Shown here piece after piece: positions 22,901 to 34,900 of a stretch of 64,000 nt of DNA (its first letter is position 1; each line of letters opens with the position of its first letter). The notes under the pieces were generated by a model. That model saw only the letters and a list, made by a program, of their open reading frames with translations. It searched no databases and was not told where the DNA came from. The stretch is from Branchiostoma floridae. Lineage: Eukaryota > Chordata > Leptocardii > Amphioxiformes > Branchiostomatidae. The DNA is taken from the NCBI RefSeq assembly GCF_000003815.2, contig NC_049996.1, positions 17,274,404 to 17,338,403 on the forward strand, in the 5' to 3' direction. The translations under genes and the position numbers were made by a program.

Positions 22901-25900
22901 GGAAACGGGACATCCTCTTCATGAACATAGAACAGATTTATGACTTTCATAGTAGGTGAGTTAAATAACACCCCTATGTGTAGACTGGTTTGTCCCAAAA
23001 TATGGTCTTCTTGACTGAATTCTGGGTGATGCCACTTTATCTCGGGGGGAAACGGGACATCCTCTTCATGAACATAGAACAGATTTATGACTTCCATAGT
23101 AGGTGAGTTAAATAACACCCCTATGTGTAGACTGGTTTGTCCCAAAATATGGTCTTCTTGACTGAATTCTGGGTGATGCCACTTTATCTCGGGGGGAAAC
23201 GGGACATCATCTTCATGAACATAGAGCAGATTTATGACTTCCATAGTAGGTGAGTTAAATAACACCCCTATGTGTAGACTGGTTTGTCCCAAAATATGGT
23301 ATTCATCACTGAACTCTGGGTGATGCCACTTTATCTCAGGGGGAAACGGGACATCATCTTCATGAACATAGAACAGATTTATGACTTTCATAGTAGGTGA
23401 GTTGGGAGAAAAATATCCCCTATGTGTAGACTGGTTTGTCCCAAAATATGATATTCTTGACTGGGAATTTCGGATGATGCCACTTTGTTTCAAGGGGAAA
23501 TGGGACATACACTTCATGAACATAGAACAGATTTATGACTTTCATAGTAGGTGAGTTGGGAGAAAAATTCCAAATTTTACCCCACTTTTTTAGACTGGTT
23601 TGTCCCAAAATATGGTCTTCTTGACTGAGTTCTGGGTGATGCCACTTTATCTCGGGGGGGAAATGGGACACACCCTTCATGAACATAGAACAGATTTATA
23701 ACTTTCACTGTAGGTGAGTTAAATAACACCCCTATGTGTAGACTGGTTTGTCCCAAAATATGGTCTTCTTGACTGAATTCTGGGTGATGCCACTTTATCT
23801 CAGGGGGAAACGGGACATCCTCTTCATGAACATAGAACAGATTTATGACTTCCATAGTAGGTGAGTTAAATAACACCCCTATGTGTAGACTGGTTTGTCC
23901 CAAAATATGGTCTTCTTGACTGAATTCTGGGTGATGCCACTTTATCTTGGGGGAAACGGGACATTATCTTCATGAACATAGAGCAGATTTTATGACTTTC
24001 ACTGTAGGTGAGTTGGGAGAAAAATTCTCAATACACCCCTTTTTTTAGACTGGTTTGTCCCAAAATATGATATTCTTGACTGAATTCTAGGTTGTGCCAC
24101 TTCATCTCAAAATATGATATCCATGACAAAGGTATGACTGAATATTCGGAGATTCCACATTATATTAGGGGAGACAGAGTATCATCTTCAACCTAAAAGA
24201 GGTTTGTGATTTTCATACATGTAGTAGATGACTCCAACAGATTAATTTATTTCAGATTGTGACACAACCCGTTTTATGTTCCAGTATATTTATCCATGAG
24301 CTGGGAACGTGCAAGAATGAGCCCAGCAAAGTTGGCAAGATTTTTGTAAAATGGGTGAGTGTTCTGTTAATCAGTATTAAGATACTAATTACAAAATGTG
24401 AAGAAGATAAGATAGTTCAGTAAAGGATCAAAATTGTTCCATAAACTATGGTCCATTAGGCAAGTTGAACTTCTTAGATGCTGTCTTTTGATTTTTAATT
24501 TTTTTTTAGATGAATCTTGAAATGAATTTTTAGGGGTTTTTATACGTGGAAAATCTTTGCTAACTTCTTTCTACAGCTATCGTTGCTAATTTCCATCTAC
24601 AGTATTTTTGACATGTGCACTAGCAGCCAATATCTTAACACTTACATGTACATAATTAAATTAGTATATTTCAAGTGAATTTTGAAAATGTTGTATGTTT
24701 GTTTGTTTGTTTGTTTGTTTGCAGCAACACAAGTTTGACATGCATGTGGAGTACTGTAAGAACAAGCAGAGATCAGAAACGCTTCTGTCCACCAGTGCAG
24801 CCAGGAACTTCTTTGATGTGAGTACCTGACAGTGTGTCTGTGTTTAACTTACAGCAGTTAGTTACTTAGTTAGAGTCTGTATGGTACCTATGGCAGTGCC
24901 CCTCTCCATTTCATTTATCCCTTTGGCCACACAGCTTTCCTGAATTCTTGCTGACTGGACAGCCCACAAAGCCACAGCACTGTTGTCTGTACTAAAACCA
25001 CCTGTTATGAGAACCTGCAGTACTGCTGGCCAGAGTTAGGGGGCACTGCGGATCTTTGTCAGAATCAAGACAGAGCAGAATCAGCAAATCTCAGTGTCAT
25101 GATGTTGTTTCTAAACTCATGAATGTGTTTATTGATATTGTTGTCCTTCCCTACTGCGATCCAGTCCATAGAAATAAAATCTTTCACTTCGGCAAAAATA
25201 GCCAAAGGAAAATTATTGACACATGCAACATTTTGTAGACATTTTTCTCTGAAATTGGCTGCATATTGATGATCTTTCATAGATTCTTTGGGCCACTTCA
25301 ATTTTATTCACTGGATTGAAGATTAAATACTTGATGGAAACAGAGTCTGAGGGCTTCACCTTAGTACCAAAAAAATATCAGGAATTAAATATTCCTTTAG
25401 TCAAGTTTTACTCCCAGCTTTCTGTTTTGTACTTGAACATTTGTCAATTTCTTTTACATTAAATGTCCAAAAACCAAGGGAAGAAATTAGTTTGGCTCTG
25501 CTTAGTAAATAAGACATCATGTAAGGAAGTTGTCTTATTCTGTTTCAGGACTACACCAAGAGAAATGACGAGAGGAAGCTGACTTTATCAGACTATCTCA
25601 TCAAACCAGTACAGAGGATCACCAAGTACCAACTCCTGCTCAAGGTGAAAGTGGCCTCCAGTGCTTTAAGACCTGTACTTATCACTACCTTCTTCATGAT
25701 ACTGTAAATGCATTTAACTTCACGGGGATTTAATTTCATGGTAGCGGAAAATGGGACTTTTCGCGGGGGTTTTAATTTCGCGGTTACACCGTAGACTGCG
25801 GTCTAATACCATAATAGAAAAATGTTGGCGTTGGTTTTAAGTTTGCGGTGAAGTGGTCACAAAAACCGCGAACATTAATCCACCGCGAACATTTCTGCAT

Positions 25901-28900
25901 TTACAGTACATCTTGAGATGCATGAGCACTTGGCAGCTCTGAATTGGAGTACTAACATTGTAATCAAATCATCTTTGTTTTCAGGAGCTGGTTAAATATA
26001 CCACAAGAGCCAAGCTGGACAGCACTGATTTAGAGGTAAGGTATTTTTGATATAAAACAATATCAGGACTTAAATCTAAAATATGTATTATGTTGTTTGT
26101 AATTTTCAATGTTAGTAGCAACAGTATTTCAGTCTTATAAAAAAACTGCCCATGTATATGATCAAAGAGCCATAGGTCACCTGAGGTCAAGGTTTCTAAA
26201 GTAATGACTTCACACAGATTATATATCCATTGTTGACTCCAGTGAACCAACTCTAAAAACACTTTTTGGGCTCTGTTTTTGTGAAATCTGTCCAAGACTT
26301 ATGTAACAGTAGTGTGGTTTACAACTGAACAGTTTTCATGATGGGCTAAATAATGTCCGTATAGAAAAGTCAGAAAACTTAATCTGTCCGTGGAAACTGG
26401 TTGACGCAGATTGACGTTTTTGATAAATATGTCGGCAGAGTCGAGTGTCGGTTGCGCGTGTTTTACAACAAGCACGAGTGTTAACATGCCGCGCGCCCTT
26501 TCATCTATTGTGTGTGGCACAAAAACGGCAGCGATTTCTTCTGTAATCGGGTTTATTTTAGGCCGGGACTCGAGTTACGTTGTTTACAGTAAACAATGGC
26601 GTGTTACGTATGGCTGTTGTTATATAGACAGTACCACCGGCGTGTGGTAAAGACCTGCCTGTTGAACGTAGCTGCTGTGGTTTTCCTCGTTCGTCAGACT
26701 TTTGTGTGAAGCAAACGTTGTGGAAACAGCTATGCTGTTACTGTTTTTTCCCGTCCGTGTAACACATCAGAAAAACACAAAATGTTTTCCCAGATAAGAC
26801 CTACCAGTGGTACTCTTTTTATACTGCACAGTACTACTGTACCAATCCTCGATAAATTCGAAAATTCTGAAGCTCCTCTGCAGTTCAGTACAAAATGTGA
26901 AATATCTTAATCCCAAGCAAAATAAAATCCCCTAGGATTACAATTATACACACTTATAAGAATTTTGTCCTGCTCTCAGAAAAAAATGCTTTTATACCTA
27001 TGTTTTGGTCAAGAATTTCTAGACTTTTTCATTGACTTTCCTCAAACTTGTAGAAAAATACTATTGCCTCCCATACTGACTGAGCAAAAGGTATCCCTCA
27101 TGTGTAAATTGGCGTTTTAGTGGATTAAAAAAAAAATCATTTTGTATACCATAGGTGTTTTAGAAGCCAATGTTTGCGGTTCACCTGGGGCTATCCCATC
27201 ACACAGGTGAGCACACCTGGTCATGTATCAGCAGGTGATCATGAGACACGCAGGTGTTTACAGGTGACAAAGTCTGGGAAAACTTACTGAGCCAGAATAG
27301 CAAATTTGTGTCTTCCTGCCCAAAAGCCAAAAAAGAAGTTGAACAAGAAACTTCACAAGTACTTGTAGATCAGATGATAGCTAAGGAAGATGAGCAGTTT
27401 GTTCATGTATTTAGATGTCTGTGACTATTTTTCTTCATATAACTAAATAATTCCATCAGGTTGGTGGAATATAGGATATAGGAGAATTCTTCTACACACT
27501 CAGTCAGTATGTACTTACTTTGCATACGTTTTGATGTCTCTCAGACACCTTCCTCTGAGGAAGAATTTTTTTAATGAAATATATCTTTAGATATTTAGAC
27601 TTTTTTCATGGTAAAACTTCATTTTCCTGTTGTTCCATCCCAGCATGCCCTTGGAGTGATGGTGGACGTTCCCAAGCGAGCCAACGACCTTCTGCACATC
27701 AGCATGATTGACGGTTTCTATGGTAACCAGGAAAACGTCGGCAAGCTTCTGAGACAGGTAAGTACTAAGGATTGGGAGCTCTTGTGTGATACGTGCACTG
27801 GATTAACACAAAAATTACTTTCTGAACTAGTCTTTCAAAGGCAACATATAAGCTATAATGAATGGATGAAGAACTTTATTGCACATTTTTGCCCTACTGG
27901 GCTAAGTACAGGTCACATGGTAAGGAACATATATATGTAACAATGGAAACAATACACATACACATCTATATATGTAGATATGCGTCTAATCTATTTTAGG
28001 ACAATCGACTTCCTCTCGCAATGTAGGTTTTTGAGTAAACAATAGGCACAAGGATTACTCTAGATTGGAGAAAATGTAGTGACCGCATCAAGATTATGTC
28101 AGAAATTTAAACTGCTGTGCATCATGAATCAGTTTTTGAAATCAAAGCCACAACCATCTAACATGTCTTTATCAATAGTATAACCAGTGGCACAGTATAA
28201 TTATGTAGCTCTTTGTATCACATCGTAAAAGTAGCTTGAGATAGATGTTATTGTTTCCTTAAGACTGAATGGTTGTGAGGTCTTGAAGCAGGTCTGAGTA
28301 CATTTCATAAGCCTGTAAATCTCGATATACTTCTTGCATATCGTTGTGGAGCAAGACATCTTCTTTTGATAAGTAGGGGCACCCTGTCCTTGGTGCTGAT
28401 TGCCATCCACAAAAACAGTATTTCAATGCAATGAAGCCAAAAGCAACAGTGAGTTTTGTAGTATTATAATATAACATTAGATATGTCTGACTGTGTCCTT
28501 TCCTGGCTTGATCTGTCTTGCCAGGATTCTGTCATGGTTCACTGTCAGTAAACCTTAGTAAACTTATTTCATATTACAGAGGAGTCATTTAAGTCCTGTC
28601 CTTGGTGCTGAATGATATGATTATACATCAATGAAACCAAAAGTGGCCGTGATTTTTGAAGTATCATAATGTAACGTCAAACATTTCTGACTGTGTCCTT
28701 TCTTGGCTCAATCTCTCCAGGATTCCTTCATGGTTTGGGACGGGAGGACGACCAAGGGTCGCGGGAAGGAGCGGCACATTTTCCTGTTCACCAACATGGT
28801 TCTGTTCACTAAGCGCAAACGCAACTCCCTGGAGAGCATCGAATACTCCTACAAGGGCCTCATGAGGGTAGGTAGGGGGAAATGTGGGGACACTGTTCAC

Positions 28901-31900
28901 CAACATGGTTCTGTTCACCAAGCGCAAACGCAACAGTCTGGAGAGCATCGAATACCCCTACAAGGGCCTCATGAGGGTAGGTAGGGGGAAATGTGGGAAC
29001 ATTGTTCACCAACATGGTTCTGTTCACCAAGCGCAAAATTTAATGAAACAGCCTAGAAAATATCAAAATTTAAGGGCCTCATGAAGGTAGGTAGGGCGAC
29101 ATTTGGGTGTATGGTGGTAAATTTGAAAAACATGTTTTCATACTATTAGTTAGATGTTAATAAGCCATATTCGGTTAAGATTAAACTAGAAGCACTCACT
29201 CACTCACTATCCATGTTTGATTATACTGCTGCTGGAGTCCCTGACGCAGGGGCAGGCAGCAGTCGGCCAGTCTTCACACCACGCCTCCATGCGGCTCTGT
29301 CCTTAGGACTTAACATTATGTCTTTGGAAATTGAGGTTTAAGGGGACAGTAGACAATATCGGATACATTTCTTAGCTTGAAAAGAGCACTTTTGGGAATT
29401 CCAAAGACTATATTTTAGCAGTACCATGAGAGTATGTATTGTAGTCATGAAATGCACTTTGAATCATGGCTTGCCTCTCTCTCCTCCTCAACAGTTACCA
29501 GGTATTGGAGTGACAGAAGACGTGGAAGGTGACAGCCGTAAGTTTGAGATGTGGTACGGCAAGCCTGACTCTTCAGAACGGTACACAGTACAGGTGAGAC
29601 ACTGTCAAACAAACAAACAAACAAACAAACAAACAGGGTATGAAGGAAGGTGACAGCCGTAAGTTTGAGATGTGGTACGGCAAGCCTGACTCTTCAGAAC
29701 GGTACATAGTACAGGTGAGACACTGTCAAACAAACAAACAAACAAACAAACAAACAAACAGGGTATGAAGGAAGGAGACAGCCGTAAGTTGGAGATGTGG
29801 TACGGCAAGCCCGACTCTTCAGAACGGTACACAGTACAGGTGAGACACTGTCAAACAAACAAACAAACAAACAAACAAACAAACAGGGTATGAAGGAAGG
29901 ANNNNNNNNNNNNNNNNNNNNNNNNNNNNNNNNNNNNNNNNNNNNNNNNNNNNNNNNNNNNNNNNNNNNNNNNNNNNNNNNNNNNNNNNNNNNNNNNNNN
30001 NAGTTTGAGATGTGGTACGGCAAGCCTGACTCTTCAGAACAGGTACACAGTACAGCTGAGACACTGTCAAACAAACAAACAAACAAACAAACAAACAAAC
30101 AAACAAACAAACAGGGTGTGAAGGAAGGAGACAGCCGTAAGTTTGAGATGTGGTACGGCATACCTGACTCTTCAGAACGATACACAGTACAGGTGAGACA
30201 CTGTCAAACAAACAAACAAACAAACAAACAAACAAACAGGGTATGAAGGAAGGAGACAGCCGTAAGTTTGAGATGTGGTACGGCAAGCCTGACTCTTCAG
30301 AACGGTACACAGTACAGGTGAGACACTGAAGTAACAAACAAACAAACAAACAAACAGGGTATGAAGGAAGGAGACAGCCGTAAGTTTGAGATGTGGTACG
30401 GCAAGCCTGACTCTTCTGAACGGTACACAGTACAGGTGAGACACTGTCAAACAAACAAACAAACAGGCAAGCAAACAAACAAACAGGATATAAAGGAAGG
30501 AGACCGTAAGTTTGAGATGTGGTACGGCAAGCCTGACTCTTCTGAACGGTACACAGTACAGGTGAGACACTGTCAAACAAACAAACAAACAAACAAACAG
30601 GATATAAAGGAAGGAGACCGTAAGTTTGAGATGTGGTACGGCAAGCCCGATTCTTCAGAACGGTACACAGTACAGGTGAGACACTGTCAAACAAACAAAC
30701 AAACAAACAAACAGGATATAAAGGAAGGAGACCGTAAGTTTGAGATGTGGTACGGCAAGCCTGACTCTTCAGAACGGTACACAGTACAGGTGAGACACTG
30801 TCAAACAAACAAACAAACAAACAAACAAACAGGGTATGAAGGAAGGAGACAGCCGTAAGTTTGAGATGTGGTACGGCAAGCCTGACTCTTCAGAACGGTA
30901 CACAGTACAGGTGAGACACTGTCAAACAAACAAACAAACAAACAGGGTATGAAGGAAGGTGACAGCCGTAAGTTTGAGATGTGGTACGGCAAGCCTGACT
31001 CTTCAGAACGGTACACAGTACAGGTGAGACACTGTCAAACAAACAAACAAACAAACAAACAAACAAACAAACATCTTAGATGCAGGGTTTTGAAGAGAAC
31101 ATCATTCTGCAAATGATATGGTGATGTGGTTTGGTGGTTGTAGATTTGGTATAATATTCATCATTAGCTGTGAACAGCAGATATATAAAATTTCAGAATA
31201 TGTATCACCTGTCATTGTTCAAGAATGCAGGTATTCAGTATATTGTAGTGTAATCAATAAAAATGCAATGTGGCAAATTTACAGAAAAATTAAGTGCTAA
31301 ATGTTTTGCTGTATCCATTTCAGGTGCTGATTGTAACACTGATAGAATTCTTGCCTATCATATAACAATATGATGTTGATCTTTAACACCTGCTCCCCAG
31401 GCCAAGACCATCTACGTGAAGCAGGCCTGGGTGAAGGAGATCAGAGACATCTTAGACAAACACTCACAGGAGGCACAAGGTAAGGAGGCACTTACAGTCT
31501 CTCAAGGACACTTGGGATTTTCTTAAGGATGCCTCAGGTTTATTCAAGGACACACTGTTTTCAAAGAGGCAAGATGCAAGCTTTTGAAGATGGGAAAAAT
31601 TGTTTTAGTAGTTGAAATTGTTGTAATCATTGAGAAAAGTCATGAATACACATATATATAGTTATGATATCTGTTCTTGTATTTTATGTATATTATGATT
31701 CGATGTATCATTGTTATGTTTAAGGTATGGCGGCTTCGAAAAGGTGTCTTTTGACACCTGTTCCGCCATACCCTCCAGTGTGGTGAATCCAAATAAATAA
31801 ATAAATAAATAAACACAAATAGAATGTTTGAATTATGATCATGGTTATGTTGTAGAATTTTGCATCTGATCTTAACTGCCCTCAGGAAGATATATCAATT

Positions 31901-34900
31901 ATTTTGTGGATTTGTTTTTAACCATGATGGCGAGGAAGTGTGTGTTGGAAGCTACTGTGTTTACAATTGTTGACAGTTGAAAATAGAATGTTATGTTGTT
32001 AACGATTCTTTTTAATCTTTTACCGTTTGTGTAGATGTGAAGTCTGCAGTTGAAGCCAGAATATCAGCGATGGAAAGCACCAGTAAGTATACAGTCTAAA
32101 ATTGTAGATGTCCATTTTCATGTGCGATATCATAGAAGAAAGTATGTTGAGATCCTACATATACGACAATGTAATGAAATATAGGTTTGTAAGAATGAAA
32201 CTTACATTGTCCTATATATATAATCCTTTACTCTTGGTAAGAGTTTTTATCTGAACTGAATATTTTCCAACAATTTGTGGCCTGTGCTACACTGCTGCCG
32301 TTATTGTTGTTCCTTCGTACAGTTGCTATGGTGACAGTCTCCATAGAAACCCTGTTGTTATCTTCTGCTCCCAATATAACAGATTCCAACATTTGCAGCC
32401 TGCACAACACTGCAGTGCATGCTGTAATATAATGTCAGGGTCATTTTGCTTGTACCGACCGATGATGATGACAATCTCGCAAACTATTCCAGTTGCCATG
32501 CCGACTGTTTCCATAGTAACCATGTTGTCCTTGTCCCCAGGCTCCCTTGGCTCCTCCATTGACACCCCCAGCACCCCGACAACGCCCTCCAGCTCTGGGA
32601 GGTAAGGAAAAATAACAATCATACATTTATCCGTAAATAACTTCATTGGGTTAGCAATTATTCATATAGCATTTCTTTAGGCACAACCAAAGAGTATTTA
32701 CTTCCAACGTTTCGATGTCTATCAGACACCATCATCAGGGTTAGAATGACTGGATACTACTTCTTGCTGCTGCTTATAGCCGATGTAGGTGGCGTTGCAG
32801 CAGCAAGAATGCCGTCCCAAACGTGGCTCAGCTTGTATCCCCCCTCGTCTCTGTTCATGACTGGAGCTGATTTTCTGATCCAGTCTGCCTCCTTAATCCA
32901 CCGTGTCCTTCTGTTTTCCTCTCTGTCGATGACTCTAGCATGCGTTTACGGAAGGTCTTTATTTCTGCCACAATGCGTACGTATGGAGGGATGTCCCTGT
33001 GGCTCAACTGGTAGCAGCCTCACAGTTGAGCTCCTGGTCCAAATTAGGCTTAGGTCACATTTCAAAACCGGGGCCTGGCCGGGATGTTTAAAGAAATGAA
33101 AAATTAAAATGTATACCTAGAAATATACGTATGTAATTTCCAAGAATCTTATGTTGACATTTCGTGTATTTTGATGTCCTTTATATCATTCTTTTCCCTC
33201 TCGAAAGCTGCCCGGTTGGGCCCCGGGATGGCAATTGTGACCTAGGCCTTAGTTGGTAACTCAGGGAGACACTGTTCAATCCTGGAAGGGGTATCTTGTT
33301 TGGGACTGTAACTGTCTTCTTTGCACCTGCTTTTTGGAAGGGATGTGAAAATGGGAGTGCCTTATCTAAGGAGGTGCCTGTTAAGCATGTTATTAAGGGG
33401 AAGGGCTAGCAACGTCCCCCTGCTACAGAAACAGCAACTTGAGCAAGGAAACTTGCTGCTTTGCATGTGTGCCACTACAAGGGTCTGAACAAATGAACTG
33501 AAAAATTGCATACATGTACATGTGTCTGTGTACCTGTACCAGGGCTCAAAATACTTTTTTCTGCATACCTGTACTGGTGCCAGTAACATTGAAAATTACC
33601 TGCACCAGGCAAATTTTACCTGCACCACTCTGAATTTAAGAAGTATGGATCATACTAAAATTGTTCAGGAATCATTGCTATTTTGTCTTTTATACTCTAT
33701 AGCTATTACGTGGTAGCAGTCAAATGAATGCAGCTAATCCATACACACCTACATCATAGGACATTTATGTATAAAACCCAGTGCATGGACCAGTGCAGGT
33801 TAGGTGCAGGTAGACACCAGAAGTACCTGCACAGCTTCAATTTTACCTGCACTAACCTGCATATGCAGGTGGTATTTCGAAACCTGTGTACAGAAACATG
33901 TAGCTGACTCTGCTCTTCCCAGATATCTATAACCCATGCTGCCAGACCACAGGAAAATCCTTCAACTTTCAAGATATTAATTTTCAATCTCTCCTGACCT
34001 CCCTGATTGAATAGTCCCCCCAGACCAATTTTCCGCCGTGCTATTTTTACAGCCCCGTAACAGGAAGCCATGATTAGTCTGCTGACGTGCAGATGTAACA
34101 TGATACCTCAAGGGTCACGCTTACCTCACGTTGCCATGGTAATGGCAGGAGATTGCATCATTTCCAGTGAAAGTATAATGTATAATATGTTTCTGCAGCA
34201 GACAGAGGCACGTGTCAGGACCGAGCCCTCGCCGCCGCGGCAGTAACGTCTTCAGCGAGACCAGCTTCGACTCCCTCATACATGCTGCTGAGGTGAGACG
34301 TCTTAGGGATTGTCTTTAAGATTTATCTAATGAGATTTCACATCAGATCACCTGAGATGTGTTGAGGTTTCTTTAGTCTGCTCTGATAGAAGATTTGAGG
34401 AAAATTTACCGTCATACCTTTCTTAGGTGGCACCATCTTAACACTGCTAAGGTAAGACATTTTAGACAATATCTTAAGATACTAAGATGCTGCGATAGCT
34501 GTAAGATTTATTTAAGGAAAATCTACTAAATCTGTCTTCACTGACACTTATCGTCATACACGCAGCTGAGGTGAGATATCTTATACAAAAATGTCTTTAA
34601 GATGCAGTGATAGCTGTAAGATTTATTCAAGGAAAATTTACCAAATCCGTCTTCAATGACACCATCTTAACACCGCTGAGGTAAGACATCTTAGATATCA
34701 ACTTTAAGATGCTGTGATTCTGATGTAAGATTCAGTGACACTTAATGCCATGCACACAGCTTAGGTGAGATGTCTGAAACATTGCCTTTAAGGTCCTTTA
34801 ATTCAACCAAGAAAATCCTTTTAGGTCTTTAAGGCACTTTGATGATGTTCAAGGCAGGGCTCTAGCCAGCGTCCGTTTTTCCGTCAATTGACAGAAACTT

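Noticed and set aside
22864-23903. Minus-strand frames with HEDDVPFPPEIKWHHPEFS repeats
   Set aside because: Antisense of the exon 19 array; 147 bp is divisible by 3, so a periodic open frame is expected by chance.
22585-24010. 147-bp unit equals nucleosome core length
   Set aside because: Other arrays in the same gene have 41, 71, 97, 110 and 120 bp units, so the match is most likely coincidence.
29694-30820. Minus-strand frame with repeated CLFVCLFV and RTTSQTYG
   Set aside because: Shadow of the exon 26 array with (GTTT)n on the complement; spans an N gap.
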